Positions 8,662-17,520 are shown, numbered from the stretch's first letter. The stretch is 64,000 bases of DNA from Palleronia aestuarii (GCF_003253995.1 NZ_QKZL01000002.1:348922-412921), one strand, 5' to 3'. Translations and numbers: made by a program. Notes: a model not told the origin generated them from the sequence alone.

Positions 8662-9702
8662 TCACGCCGACAGCGCCGCGGTGATCGCGGCGCGGTCGAG
8701 CCCGGCTTCGCCGATGACGACGAGCCGCGTCTCCCGTTCCGATCCGCCGAGCGGCCGGTCGTAGTAGCTGTCGACGCGCGGACCCACCGCCTGGATGGTC
8801 AGGCGCATGGGCTTGCCCGTCACCGCCGCGAACCCCTTCAGACGCAAGATATCGTGGCTGCGGATCGTTTGCGCCACAAGATCGGCGAAAGCTTTCGGAT
8901 CGGCAATTTCGGGGCGGGTCACGACGAAGCTCTCGAACTCGTCGTGATCGTGGTCATGCTCCCCGTCCTCTCCGTGATGGTGGTGGGGAGCGTCGCGGGC
9001 GTCGAGATCGGTCTCCGCCGCCGCGGACCGGCCGAGGAGGACGTCGGCGGGCAGGACGCCCATCGAGGTCGAGACGACCTGGACGCCGGGGCGGGATTCT
9101 GTGCGCAGGCGGTCGGAAAGGCTTTTGGCCTCAATGGGTTCCAGGAGGTCTGACTTGTTGACGACGATGAGGTCGGCGCAGGCGATCTGATCCTCGAACA
9201 GCTCGGAGAGCGGGGTCTCGTGGTCGAGGTTGTCGTCGGCCGCGCGCTGAGCGTCTACCGCGTTGATATCGTGGGCGAAACGGCCCTCCGCCACGGCCTT
9301 GCCATCGACGAGGGTGACGACGCCGTCTACGGTGACGCGGGTGGAGATCTCGGGCCAGTTGAAGGCCTGGACGAGCGGCTGCGGCAGGGCGAGACCGGAG
9401 GTCTCGATCACGATGTGATCCGGCAAGTCTTTGCGTGACAACAGTTTTTCTAGGGTCGGCACGAAATCCTCGGCGACGGTGCAGCAGATGCAGCCGTTCG
9501 AGAGCTCCATCACGTCGTCGTCGGTGCAGGTGGCGTCGCCGCAGCCCTTGAGGATGTCGCCATCGACGCCGAGATCACCGAACTCGTTGATGATCAAGGC
9601 AATCTTCCGCCCTTCCGCATTGTTCAGGAGGTGACGGATCAGCGTCGTCTTGCCCGATCCGAGGAAGCCGGTGACGATTGTGGCGGGGATCTTGGCGGGC
9701 AT
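8662..9702 (-). CDS. cobW: CobW-type GTP-dependent metal chaperone
   Basis: A 346-residue COG0523 G3E GTPase from the ATG at 9702, preceded by GAGAGG at good spacing. Visible are the Walker A loop GFLGSGKTT (residues 12-20), the metal-site motif GCICCTV, the guanine-specificity motif VNKSD and the C-terminal CobW domain. Between the two domains is a metal-binding His/Asp run (HHHHGEDGEHDHDHD). CobW-group proteins deliver metal, here presumably cobalt, for cobalamin synthesis; linkage to hupE and cobN supports cobalt rather than zinc. The 28 bases before the ATG adjoin the 11-bp repeat array. Confidence 0.95.
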   Translation of the reverse strand: MPAKIPATIVTGFLGSGKTTLIRHLLNNAEGRKIALIINEFGDLGVDGDILKGCGDATCTDDDVMELSNGCICCTVAEDFVPTLEKLLSRKDLPDHIVIETSGLALPQPLVQAFNWPEISTRVTVDGVVTLVDGKAVAEGRFAHDINAVDAQRAADDNLDHETPLSELFEDQIACADLIVVNKSDLLEPIEAKSLSDRLRTESRPGVQVVSTSMGVLPADVLLGRSAAAETDLDARDAPHHHHGEDGEHDHDHDEFESFVVTRPEIADPKAFADLVAQTIRSHDILRLKGFAAVTGKPMRLTIQAVGPRVDSYYDRPLGGSERETRLVVIGEAGLDRAAITAALSA

Positions 9703-9729
9703 CTGGGAGCCTCTCAGCGGGTGAAACGG

Positions 9730-9850
9730 CGTACACGGAACGTACACGGGGCGTACACGGAATGTCGGATCCGCGTGCAGCGGGCGTCAGGCGCCCGTGC
9801 ATACGGGGTATGGCGGGTGTGCAGCGGGCGTACACAGGTCGTGCGTACGC
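9730..9850. repeat. Eleven-unit, 11-bp phased repeat array between hupE and cobW
   Basis: From 9730 the sequence divides into eleven consecutive 11-base units with no gaps. In every unit positions 2-3 are GT and position 6 is a purine; position 5 is C in eight of eleven. Examples are CGTACACGGAA at 9730 and again at 9752, CGTGCAGCGGG at 9774 and CGTACACAGGT at 9829. A 13-base block, GTGCAGCGGGCGT, occurs at 9775 and again 44 bases later at 9819. The array fills the gap, ending 14 bases from the hupE stop and 27 from the cobW ATG. A period of 11 is about one helical turn, which would suit a cooperative operator; that is inference. Confidence 0.75.
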
Positions 9851-9864
9851 CCGACATCGAGGGC

Positions 9865-10512
9865 TCAGCCCCAGCCGAGCGCGCCGAAGATGGCGCCTTC
9901 GGCCGTCTCGAGCGTGAGGAAGAGCCCCACCCCCGCGACGACGGCACCGGCGAGGCGCGGCTCGAGCGCGGTCGCGGCCGCGGCGGACGCGAGACGGCGC
10001 AGGGCGAGGCCGGCGCCTACGGCGATCGCGTATTGCACGGCGAGGAGCCCGAGCAGGTAGCCCGGAAGGACGGCGCCCATCGCGCCCGCCTCGGCCGAGG
10101 CCATCGCGCCGCCGAAGGCGGCGCCGTGGAAGAGGCCGAAGCCCGCGAAGAGCGCCATCGCGACCGGCGCGGAGGGCGCGCGGCCCGACAGCGCCACGGC
10201 GCCCAGGCCGAGCAGCGAAACGGCGATCACCGCCTCGGTCAGCGGCAGGGCGGGGCCGAAGGTGGTCAGCAGCACGCCGGCGAGCATCGCGGCCAGATAG
10301 GCGAGCGGCCCGGTGAAGGCCCGGCCCGCGAACGCCGCGACGATCCCCACCAGGGCGACGAAGAAGAGATGGTCGAAGCCCAGCACCGGATGGCCGACGC
10401 CCGAAAGCAGCCCGTGGGCGAACGTGGTCATCTCCGTCCCGCCGAGCGGGTGGTGGGCGAGTGCGGGCGTGGCGGCGAGCGCGGCCCCGGCGGTCGTAAG
10501 AAGTCGTTTCAT
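9865..10512 (-). CDS. hupE: HupE/UreJ family cobalt or nickel permease
   Basis: A 215-residue inner-membrane protein from the ATG at 10512. It has a signal peptide ending in TPALA, after which the mature protein begins HHPLGG. The HupE motif HPVLGFDHLFFVALVG follows (about residues 38-53), then several hydrophobic segments and AGFGLFHGAAFGGAM. HupE/UreJ proteins carry nickel or cobalt. A cobalamin riboswitch in the leader points to cobalt. Its ribosome binding site lies in a small hairpin. cobW follows after the 11-bp repeat array. Confidence 0.93.
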   Translation of the reverse strand: MKRLLTTAGAALAATPALAHHPLGGTEMTTFAHGLLSGVGHPVLGFDHLFFVALVGIVAAFAGRAFTGPLAYLAAMLAGVLLTTFGPALPLTEAVIAVSLLGLGAVALSGRAPSAPVAMALFAGFGLFHGAAFGGAMASAEAGAMGAVLPGYLLGLLAVQYAIAVGAGLALRRLASAAAATALEPRLAGAVVAGVGLFLTLETAEGAIFGALGWG

Positions 10513-10518
10513 GTCTGT

Positions 10519-10545
10519 CCCCTTCCGGTCACTTCTTGAAAGGGG
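10519..10545 (-). promoter_or_regulatory. Hairpin sequestering the hupE ribosome binding site
   Basis: In the transcript, CCCCTT (complement of 10540-10545) can pair with AAGGGG (complement of 10519-10524). The latter is the ribosome binding site core, 6 bases before the hupE ATG. This would be the expression platform of the upstream cobalamin riboswitch, acting on translation. The pairing is seen in the sequence; the switching is inferred. Confidence 0.55.
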
Positions 10546-10639
10546 GAGTTCGTCGAGGGGGGATTGCGACGCCGCCGCATTCTGACCCATCACCGGAACA
10601 CCCCGTCCGTTCGTCAGGCCGGACGATGTCGCGTCCGGT

Positions 10640-10840
10640 GCGTGGCTGGTCTCCTGGCTTGCGGGTCACGGCGAACCTCGGCCTTCCCGGGCAGGCGCCC
10701 AGTGGCATCTTCGAGGTCCGCTCGCCGCGTACAGTCGCGGGGGCGGCTGCGGTCTGCCGGGTTCCTGATCGGATCCCCCGGTCCCGCATTCCCATTTCAG
10801 CCCCCGCGGCTTGGCCGCGTCGTGAGGGGCACCATGCGGG
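10640..10840 (-). ncRNA. Cobalamin (AdoCbl) riboswitch
   Basis: Read on the minus strand, the leader of hupE carries the class I cobalamin riboswitch landmarks in the correct order. These are GGTGCCCC near 10834, AATGGGAATGCGGG near 10793, CCCCCGCGACTGTA (about 10743-10730), GATGCCACTGGGC (about 10708-10695), CCGGGAAGGC, and finally the B12 box AGCCAGGAGACC (10659-10648). Between the last landmark and hupE lie about 130 bases containing the hairpin over the ribosome binding site. Ligand binding should lower hupE expression when cobalamin is abundant, and perhaps that of cobW. Confidence 0.93.
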
Positions 10841-10843
10841 ACC

Positions 10844-10873
10844 AGCATTGCGATGCCGGGCGCGCCGCGTCAA
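10844..10873 (-). promoter_or_regulatory. Candidate promoter for the riboswitch-hupE transcript
   Basis: On the minus strand, TTGACG (10873-10868) is followed after 18 bases by AATGCT (10849-10844), a weak -10. Transcription would begin around 10837, just at the 5' end of the riboswitch. The placement supports it more than the -10 match does. Confidence 0.4.
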
Positions 10874-10911
10874 TGGGGGGCGGAAAGATGGTCGCGCGCC
10901 GGGGTGGCCAT

Positions 10912-11814
10912 TCAGCGCACGGCGACCACGACGAGTACCGACAGGGTGATGAGCGTCATTCCCACCGCCTCGCGCCGGGTGATCCGTTCGCCGAAGACCA
11001 GCGTCGCGGCGAAGATGGAGAAGATCACCTCGACCTGTCCCACCGCGAACACCATCGCGGCGTTCTGCAGCGTGAAGGCGGTGAACCAGCACAGGCTTCC
11101 GGCCATCCCGCTCAGGCCGATCCAGACAGCCCCGCGCCACGCGGCGGCGACCCGCGCCACCTGCCCCTTTTCCCGAAAGGCGAGCCATGCGGAGAGGGAC
11201 AGGGTCTGCAGGACGGTGATGATCGCGAGGGAGAGGCCCGCCCGGAGGAGCGGGTCGGGGCTTTCCACGGCGAGGGTGGCGCCGCGATAGCCGACCGCGG
11301 AAATGGCGAAGAACGCGCCCGAGCACAGGCCGAGGATCGTGGCGCGGCTTCGCAGGCCGTCCCGGAGGCGGCCGCCCAGCGTGGCCGTCTCCGACAAGGC
11401 GAGCACGCCGATCAGGCCCATGAGGATCGCGCCCATGCCGATCGCGGAGACCCGATCGCCCAGGACCACGAAGCCCGCGAGCGCCGTCTGCATGACCTCC
11501 GTCTTCTTGAAGGTGATCCCGACCGCGAAATTGCGCTGCGCGAAGAGCGCGACCACGCACCAGGTCGCGAGGATCTGGCTGGCACCGCCCGCCAGGGCAT
11601 AGGGCCAGAAGTGCGGCGCGACCTGTGGCACGGGCAGGTCGCGGGCCAGCAGATACGCGGCGAGAAGGGCGGTGACGAAGGGCACGGAATACCAGAACCG
11701 CGCGAGCGTCGCGCCCCCGGCGCTGAGAGTGCCCATGCTGAGCTTTTTCTGGAGCATGAAGCGGAGCGTCTGGAACGCGGCCGCGGCGATGGCGAGGATG
11801 ACCCAGAGCTCCAT
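10912..11814 (-). CDS. EamA/DMT superfamily transporter
   Basis: A 300-residue membrane protein with about ten hydrophobic segments in two similar halves, the EamA drug/metabolite transporter layout. Examples are the N-terminal MELWVILAIAAAAFQTLRFM and the C-terminal VIFSIFAATLVFGERITRREAVG, which has the family pattern of a helix ending in GER and RRE. The substrate cannot be told. It lies upstream of the riboswitch-hupE unit on the same strand but is separated from it by the leader and a separate promoter, so I see no link to cobalt. Confidence 0.85.
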   Translation of the reverse strand: MELWVILAIAAAAFQTLRFMLQKKLSMGTLSAGGATLARFWYSVPFVTALLAAYLLARDLPVPQVAPHFWPYALAGGASQILATWCVVALFAQRNFAVGITFKKTEVMQTALAGFVVLGDRVSAIGMGAILMGLIGVLALSETATLGGRLRDGLRSRATILGLCSGAFFAISAVGYRGATLAVESPDPLLRAGLSLAIITVLQTLSLSAWLAFREKGQVARVAAAWRGAVWIGLSGMAGSLCWFTAFTLQNAAMVFAVGQVEVIFSIFAATLVFGERITRREAVGMTLITLSVLVVVAVR

Positions 11815-11910
11815 CGCGACCGCTTAGCGCCGCGGCTGCGGGGCGACAAGGTGTGCGCGCGGACCGCGACGGGGCCTGTCGCGCGGCGGCCGCTGCGTTA
11901 TCCTGCGCCG

Positions 11911-13107
11911 ATGACACGCCCCCTGCTTCAGAACCGGACGGCCCGACGCCTCTTTCTCGACCGTCACCTCCTCCTGCGTCCCGGATCGGGGCCGGGCCGG
12001 GGGACCGACCTCGATGACGTCCTGGGGCGGCTGGGCTTCGTGCAGATCGACAGCGTCAACACGCTCGCGCGCGCCCACGACCTCATCCTGTGGTCGCGGC
12101 GCGGACGGTACCGCCCGCGCGCGCTCGAGGCGCTCGTCGCGCGGCGGCGGACGGCCTTCGAGCACTGGACCCACGACGCGGCCGCGATCCCGATGGCCTT
12201 CTATCCGATGTGGCGGCTGAAATTCGCCCGCGACGAAGCCCGGATGCGCCGGCGCTGGCCTGCCTGGCAGCGCGGCGGCTGGCAGGGCGAGCTCGACACC
12301 GTGCTGCGCCACGTCTCCGATCGCGGGCCGGTCAGCGCGCGCGAGCTCGGCGGCGACGGGGGCGGCGGCTCGTCGGGCTGGTGGAACTGGCATCCGTCGA
12401 AGACGGCGCTTGAATTCCTCTGGCGCTCCGGACGGCTCGCGATCTGTCATCGCCGCGGGTTTCAGAAGCTCTACGATCTGCCCGAACGGGTCATCCCGCC
12501 CGAGGTCCGCGCCGCGCGGCCCGACGATGCCGAGATCGTGGACTGGGCGATGTCGGAGGCGCTGGAGCGGGTGGGGTTCGCCACGAGCGGCGAGCTCGCG
12601 GCCTTCTTCGAGATCGCGACCCGCGATGAGGCGCGGGAATGGTGCGCCGAAGCGCTCGCCCGCGGGCGGATCGTGGAGGTCGATGTCGAATGCACGGGCG
12701 GTGCGCGGCGCCGCGGCTTCACCACGGAGGGGCTGCTCGACCGGGCCGCGACGCTGCCCGCGCCCTCGTCGCGCGTGCGGATCCTGAGCCCGTTCGACCC
12801 TGCCCTGCGCGACCGGGCGCGGGCCGAGCGCCTCTTCGGGTTTCGTTACCGCATCGAGATCTTCGTGCCGGAGGCGAAGCGGCGCTATGGCTACTACGTC
12901 TTTCCGGTGATGCAGGGCGACCGCGTGATCGGCCGGATCGACGCGCGGCGCGACGGGTCCGAGATCGCCGTGCGCGCCTTCTGGCCCGAGCCGGGCGAGA
13001 AGATGGGGAAGGGGCGCCTCGCGGGGCTGGAGGCGGAGCTTTCCCGTCTGCATCCGTTCCTCGGCACGACGTCCGTCACGTTCGCGGCGGACTGGTTGCG
13101 GGCGTGA
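11911..13107 (+). CDS. YcaQ-like winged helix DNA glycosylase family protein
   Basis: A 398-residue protein from the ATG at 11911, about the usual length for the YcaQ/DUF1006 (AlkX) family, whose E. coli member is a DNA glycosylase for interstrand crosslinks. Visible family stretches are GRLGFVQIDSVNTLARAHDL, FEHWTHDAAAIPM, the substrate-loop region SSGWWNWHPSKTALEFLW, and the C-terminal RILSPFDPALRDR and FGFRYRIEIFVPEAKRRYGY. QID in the first motif corresponds to the residues described as catalytic in the family (from memory). It stands alone, divergent from the DMT transporter and upstream of smc. Confidence 0.88.
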   Translation: MTRPLLQNRTARRLFLDRHLLLRPGSGPGRGTDLDDVLGRLGFVQIDSVNTLARAHDLILWSRRGRYRPRALEALVARRRTAFEHWTHDAAAIPMAFYPMWRLKFARDEARMRRRWPAWQRGGWQGELDTVLRHVSDRGPVSARELGGDGGGGSSGWWNWHPSKTALEFLWRSGRLAICHRRGFQKLYDLPERVIPPEVRAARPDDAEIVDWAMSEALERVGFATSGELAAFFEIATRDEAREWCAEALARGRIVEVDVECTGGARRRGFTTEGLLDRAATLPAPSSRVRILSPFDPALRDRARAERLFGFRYRIEIFVPEAKRRYGYYVFPVMQGDRVIGRIDARRDGSEIAVRAFWPEPGEKMGKGRLAGLEAELSRLHPFLGTTSVTFAADWLRA

Positions 13108-13143
13108 CGATATCTTGTGGATATCGCGTCTGCCTGCGGCAGA
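13108..13143. other. Two tandem inverted repeats after the YcaQ-like gene
   Basis: CGATATC, 5-base loop, GATATCG at 13108-13126 is a perfect 7-bp inverted repeat starting at the gene's stop. TCTGCC-TGC-GGCAGA at 13129-13143 follows. There is no U-tract, so this is not a standard intrinsic terminator. It could be a factor-dependent terminator or a binding site ahead of smc. Confidence 0.45.
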
Positions 13144-13158
13144 TGCGGGGCGGGTTCG

Positions 13159-13187
13159 TTGACACGCCCGGGTTGTTCGCGAAGACT
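13159..13187 (+). promoter_or_regulatory. Candidate smc promoter
   Basis: A perfect TTGACA (13159-13164), a 17-base spacer, then AAGACT (13182-13187), a weak -10. It lies about 30 bases before the smc ATG, so the leader would be short. Confidence 0.45.
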
Positions 13188-13216
13188 CGCCGCCGCGGTT
13201 CAAGGAGGCGCGGCGC

Positions 13217-16200
13217 ATGCAGTTCACCCGGCTGAGGCTCACGGGCTTCAAGTCCTTCGTCGATCCGACGGATCTCGTGATCCAGGACGGGCTGACGGGC
13301 GTCGTGGGGCCGAATGGCTGCGGCAAGTCGAACCTGCTCGAGGCGCTCCGCTGGGTGATGGGGGAGAGCCGGCCGACCGCGATGCGCGGCGGCGGGATGG
13401 AGGACGTGATCTTCGCGGGCACGACCCGGCGGCCGGCACGGAACTTCGCGGAGGTGGCGCTCCATATCGACAATGCCGAGCGGCTGGCGCCGGCGGCCTT
13501 CAACTCCCACGACGCGATCGAGATCGTGCGGCGGATCACCCGCGACGCAGGCAGCGCCTACAAGGCGCAGGGCCGCGACGTGCGGGCGCGCGATGTCCAG
13601 ATGCTCTTCGCCGACGCCTCCACCGGCGCGCAATCGCCCGCGCTCGTCCGCCAAGGCCAGATCGCGGAGCTCATCAACGCGCGGCCCACGCAGAGGCGGC
13701 GCATCCTGGAAGAGGCGGCGGGGATCTCCGGCCTCTACCAGCGGCGCCACGAGGCGGAGCTGAAGCTGAAGGCGGCGGAGGCGAATCTCACCCGCGTCGA
13801 CAGCGTGGTCGAGAGCCTCGCGGCGCAGCTCGCACAGCTCGCGCGGCAGGCGCGGCAAGCGGCGCGCTACCGCGAGATCGGCGCGGCGCTCAGGCGGGCG
13901 GAGGGGCTTTTGCTCTACCGCCGCTGGCGCGAGGCTGACCGGGCGCGGTCGGACGCAGAGGCCGCGCGAGCGCTGAAGGGCACGGAGGCCACGCGGGCGG
14001 AACGGACGGCGGTCGCGGCCACGCGGGCGCGGGAAGAGGCGGAGGCCGCGCTGCCGCCCCTGCGCGAGGAGGCGGCGATCGCCGGCGCGCTGCTCCAACG
14101 GCTCGAGGTGGAGCAGGGCGGGCTTGCGGAGCGGGAGGGGCAGGCGGCGGAGAAGATCGCGCAGCTCGAGGCCCGGCTGGCCCAGATCGGGCGCGACGCG
14201 GAGCGGGAGGCGGGGCTCAACGCCGACGCGGACGGCACGATCACCCGGCTCGAGGCGGAGGGGCGCGAGCTGACCCAAGCGGAGGCGGGGTTCGACGAGG
14301 CGCTCGCCGCCGCCGCCGCCGCCGCGCGGGAGGCCGGTGGCGTGCTCGCGGCCCGCGAGGGCGCGCTGGCCGAGATCACCGAGGAAGTGGCCCGGCTCGC
14401 CGCGCGGCACCAATCCGCGGACCGGGAGGTGGCGGAGGCCGAAGGTGCCCGGTCGCGCGCCGCGGCGGCGGTCGCGAAGGCCCGTGAGGCGCTCCGCGCG
14501 GCGGAGGCGGCGCGCGCGGGCGTCGAGGGCGAGGTCGACGCGGCGGAGGCCGAGGAGGCCGCGGCGAGCGCCGCGGCGGAGCGCGCGGAAGCCGAGATGG
14601 GCCGGGCGGAGGCCGCGCGCGACGCGGCGCAGGGCGCGGAGGCGGAGACGCGCGCGCGGCTTTCGGAAGCCGAGGGTGAGCGGGGCGCGCTCGCCGCCGA
14701 AGCGGGCGCGCTCGAGAAGATCGTCGCGCGCGGGGCGGGCGGGGGCACGGAGGTGCTCGACCGGGTCCGCGTCGCGGCGGGTTTCGAGAAGGCGCTGGGC
14801 GCAGCACTCGGCGACGATCTGCGCGCGCCGGAAGTCGAGGGCGGGACCGGCTGGACGCGGCTGCCGGATTACGACGCGGCCGAGCCCCTGCCGGACGGCG
14901 CGGCGCCGCTCGGCCTCCATGTCGAGGCGCCTGAGGTGCTCGGGCGGCGGATCGCGCAGGTGGGTCTCGTCTCCGCCGAGGCGGGCCCGGGCCTGCAATC
15001 CGCGCTCCGCCCCGGGCAACGGCTCGTCAGCCGGGCGGGCGATCTCTGGCGCTGGGACGGGTACGGCGCCGCGGCCGCCGATGCGCCGTCGGCCGCGGCG
15101 CTCCGGCTCGAGCAGCTGAACCGGCTTTCGACGCTGCGCGAAGCGCTCGCCGCACTCGAGGCGCGGGCGGCGGAGGCGCGGAGCGCCCACGACGAGGCGG
15201 CGCGCCTGCTGCGCGAGGCGGGGGAGGCCGACGGCGCGGCGCGGCGGGCCCGGCGCGAGGCCGATACGCGCCTCGCGGAGGCGAGCCGGGCGCTGTCGCG
15301 CGCGGATGCCGCGCGCAGCCTCGCCGATGGCCGCCGGGTGCAGGCGGAGGCGGCCCTGCAGCGCCACGACGAGGAGGCGAACGCGGCGGCGGAGCGGTCG
15401 GAGGCCGCGCGGGCGGCGCGGGACGCGCTCGACGATCTGGACGCGCTGCGCGCCCGCGTGGCGACGCGGCGCGAGGAGGTCGAGGCGGCGCGGCTCGCGA
15501 CGCTCGCGCGGCGCGCGGCGCATGACGAGCGCGCGCGGGAGGGGGCCGCGCGGGAGAAACGGCAGGCGGCGATCGCCAAGGAGCTCTCCACGTGGCGCGG
15601 GCGCCTCGCCTCCGCCGGCGGGCGGCTCGCCGATCTCGAGGCGCGGCGGACGCGCGGCGAGGACGAGCTTGCCCGGGCCCGCGCGGTGCCCGAGACGCTC
15701 GCGGCGGACCGGGCGCGGCTCGACGCGGGGATCGCGGAGGCGCGCGCGCGCGACGCGGCCTCCCGCGAGGCGCTCGCCTCGGGCGAGGACCGGCTCGCCG
15801 CCGCCGCGCAGGCCGAGCGTGCCGCCGAACGCGAGGCGGGTGCCGCGCGGGAGGCACGGGCGGGCGCGGAGGCGCAGGCCGAGGCCGCGCGGGCGGGCGT
15901 GGCGGAGGCCGCGGCGCGGATCGAGGAGGCGCAGGGCACGACGCCCGACGGCCTTCTCGAGACGCTCGAGGCCGATTTCGAGACCATCCCGGGCACGGAC
16001 GAGATCGAGGCGGATGTCGGGCGCCTGCGCCGCCAGCGCGACGGGATGGGCGCGGTGAACCTGCGCGCGGAGGCCGATGCGCAGGAGGTGGAGGCCGAGC
16101 ACGAAGAGCTCGTTCGCGAGAAGGCCGATCTGGAGGCCGCGATCGCCACGCTGCGCTCCGGGATCGCGGGGCTGAACCGCGAGGGGCGCGAACGGCTCCT

Positions 16201-16666
16201 CGCCGCGTTCGAGGAGGTGAACGCGAATTTCGGAACCCTCTTCGCCGCGCTTTTCGGCGGCGGGGAAGCGCGGCTCGAACTCGTTGAATCGGACGATCCG
16301 CTCGATGCTGGGCTGGAGATTCTCTGCCAGCCGCCGGGCAAGCGGCTCTCGACGCTGTCGCTTCTGTCGGGCGGCGAGCAGACGCTGACCGCGATGGCGC
16401 TGATCTTCGCGGTGTTTCTCGCCAATCCCGCGCCGATCTGCGTGCTCGACGAGGTAGACGCGCCGCTCGACGACGCGAACGTCACGCGGTTCTGCGACAT
16501 GCTCGACGAGATGACGCGGCGGACGCGGACGCGGTTTCTCGTCATCACCCACCATGCCGTGACGATGGCGCGGATGGACCGGCTCTTCGGGGTGACGATG
16601 GGCGAGCAGGGGGTGAGCCAGCTCGTCTCCGTCGATCTGTCGCGCGCGGAAGCGATGGTGGCGTGA
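13217..16666 (+). CDS. smc: Chromosome segregation protein SMC
   Basis: A 1149-residue structural maintenance of chromosomes ATPase, of normal length for the family. Order: Walker A GPNGCGKSN (residues 31-39), a long Ala/Glu/Arg-rich coiled coil, a hinge around residues 515-640, the second coiled coil, then the ABC signature LSGGEQTLTAMALIF (about residue 1050) and Walker B PICVLDEVDAPLDDAN. The coiled coils are exceptionally Ala/Arg/Glu-biased, which produces very long open frames on the other strand; those are not genes. ScpA and ScpB partners are not next to it. A ribosome binding site (AAGGAGG) precedes the ATG. Confidence 0.97.
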   Translation: MQFTRLRLTGFKSFVDPTDLVIQDGLTGVVGPNGCGKSNLLEALRWVMGESRPTAMRGGGMEDVIFAGTTRRPARNFAEVALHIDNAERLAPAAFNSHDAIEIVRRITRDAGSAYKAQGRDVRARDVQMLFADASTGAQSPALVRQGQIAELINARPTQRRRILEEAAGISGLYQRRHEAELKLKAAEANLTRVDSVVESLAAQLAQLARQARQAARYREIGAALRRAEGLLLYRRWREADRARSDAEAARALKGTEATRAERTAVAATRAREEAEAALPPLREEAAIAGALLQRLEVEQGGLAEREGQAAEKIAQLEARLAQIGRDAEREAGLNADADGTITRLEAEGRELTQAEAGFDEALAAAAAAAREAGGVLAAREGALAEITEEVARLAARHQSADREVAEAEGARSRAAAAVAKAREALRAAEAARAGVEGEVDAAEAEEAAASAAAERAEAEMGRAEAARDAAQGAEAETRARLSEAEGERGALAAEAGALEKIVARGAGGGTEVLDRVRVAAGFEKALGAALGDDLRAPEVEGGTGWTRLPDYDAAEPLPDGAAPLGLHVEAPEVLGRRIAQVGLVSAEAGPGLQSALRPGQRLVSRAGDLWRWDGYGAAAADAPSAAALRLEQLNRLSTLREALAALEARAAEARSAHDEAARLLREAGEADGAARRARREADTRLAEASRALSRADAARSLADGRRVQAEAALQRHDEEANAAAERSEAARAARDALDDLDALRARVATRREEVEAARLATLARRAAHDERAREGAAREKRQAAIAKELSTWRGRLASAGGRLADLEARRTRGEDELARARAVPETLAADRARLDAGIAEARARDAASREALASGEDRLAAAAQAERAAEREAGAAREARAGAEAQAEAARAGVAEAAARIEEAQGTTPDGLLETLEADFETIPGTDEIEADVGRLRRQRDGMGAVNLRAEADAQEVEAEHEELVREKADLEAAIATLRSGIAGLNREGRERLLAAFEEVNANFGTLFAALFGGGEARLELVESDDPLDAGLEILCQPPGKRLSTLSLLSGGEQTLTAMALIFAVFLANPAPICVLDEVDAPLDDANVTRFCDMLDEMTRRTRTRFLVITHHAVTMARMDRLFGVTMGEQGVSQLVSVDLSRAEAMVA

Positions 16667-16721
16667 CCCGAGGGGCCCCCGCGTGACGCCGTCCCGGGCT
16701 CGACCCGGGACCTTGCGGGGC

Positions 16722-17483
16722 TCAGAGCGTGCGGGAGCGGGCGGGCAGGACCGGGCCGTCGGGCAGGTGGAGGAGCCGCCGGACCTCCGCCGTCTCCGCC
16801 GCCGTCACGGGATTGGCGGCGATGTAGCGCAGCTTGTCGTTCTCCCGCCCCGAACGGCTTTCCTGGTTTTCCCCGTGGGCCACGAGATAGGCCGCGGCGG
16901 GGAAGGGGATCGGGCGGAGGTGCTGTCCGTGCAGGGGCGCGGTTTCCGGCAGTTCGAAATGGCGCACCATCATCTGCCGCGTGGCCTTGAGATCTCCCGC
17001 CACGCGCCGGACCGCGCCCGCGGTGCCGCAGACGCGGTAGAAGGGCGCGCGCTTGGGGTGGTCCGCGGAGGGCGCGCCGTGGCGCCCGATCCGGCCCGTC
17101 CGCGCGTCGATGGACCAGCCGTCGGTGAGCAGCCAGCCATCGGCGGCCTCGCTGCGCATGTGGGCGACGAGATCGGGCACGACCAGGTCGTCCGCGTCGA
17201 GGGCGAAGAGTAGCGTGTCGTCCTCGGGCTCCGCGCGCAGGATGGCGGTGATCTTGGCCCATTTGTCGTCGCCGTCGAGCGGGCGGTCGAGGGGGAGGCC
17301 GGTAACGCGCGGATCGGGGGGGAGCGGCGGGACATCCTGCCCGCAGACGACCGCGCGCCAGTTCGGGTCGGTCTGGCGCAGGAGCGTGCCGAGCGTGAGC
17401 TCGAGGCAGCGGGTGACGACGGACCAGTCGCGCACCATCGCGCGGGCGATGAGCGGGATGCAGAAGAGAACGCGCGGGGGCAT
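16722..17483 (-). CDS. GT-A type glycosyltransferase
   Basis: A 253-residue cytoplasmic protein without membrane segments. The N-terminal PRVLFCIPLIARAMVRDW and LGTLLRQTDPNWRAVVCGQD are typical of nucleotide-sugar glycosyltransferases that begin with a list-of-positions pattern. LLFALDADDLVVPDLVAHM carries the DxD-like metal site. It resembles proteins annotated as putative rhamnosyl transferases in roseobacters. The acceptor is unknown. It stands alone between smc (convergent) and the repeat copy at 17521. Confidence 0.75.
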   Translation of the reverse strand: MPPRVLFCIPLIARAMVRDWSVVTRCLELTLGTLLRQTDPNWRAVVCGQDVPPLPPDPRVTGLPLDRPLDGDDKWAKITAILRAEPEDDTLLFALDADDLVVPDLVAHMRSEAADGWLLTDGWSIDARTGRIGRHGAPSADHPKRAPFYRVCGTAGAVRRVAGDLKATRQMMVRHFELPETAPLHGQHLRPIPFPAAAYLVAHGENQESRSGRENDKLRYIAANPVTAAETAEVRRLLHLPDGPVLPARSRTL

Positions 17484-17520
17484 CGTCGGCAGATGGATCG
17501 CGGTGCGTCGGGGTCAAGCG

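Noticed and set aside
9730..9850. CRISPR array interpretation of the hupE-cobW repeats
   Set aside because: Units are 11 bases, contiguous and degenerate, without spacers, and there are no cas genes.
10564..11910. N-terminal extension of the YcaQ-like gene back to 10564
   Set aside because: The frame is open but runs through the riboswitch and antisense to the DMT transporter, with no family sequence before the ATG at 11911.
13076..16555. An 1159-residue open frame on the minus strand across smc
   Set aside because: It mirrors the Ala/Arg/Glu-biased coiled-coil codons of smc. The reading is Arg/Ala/Pro-rich with no domain, and smc on the plus strand is certain.
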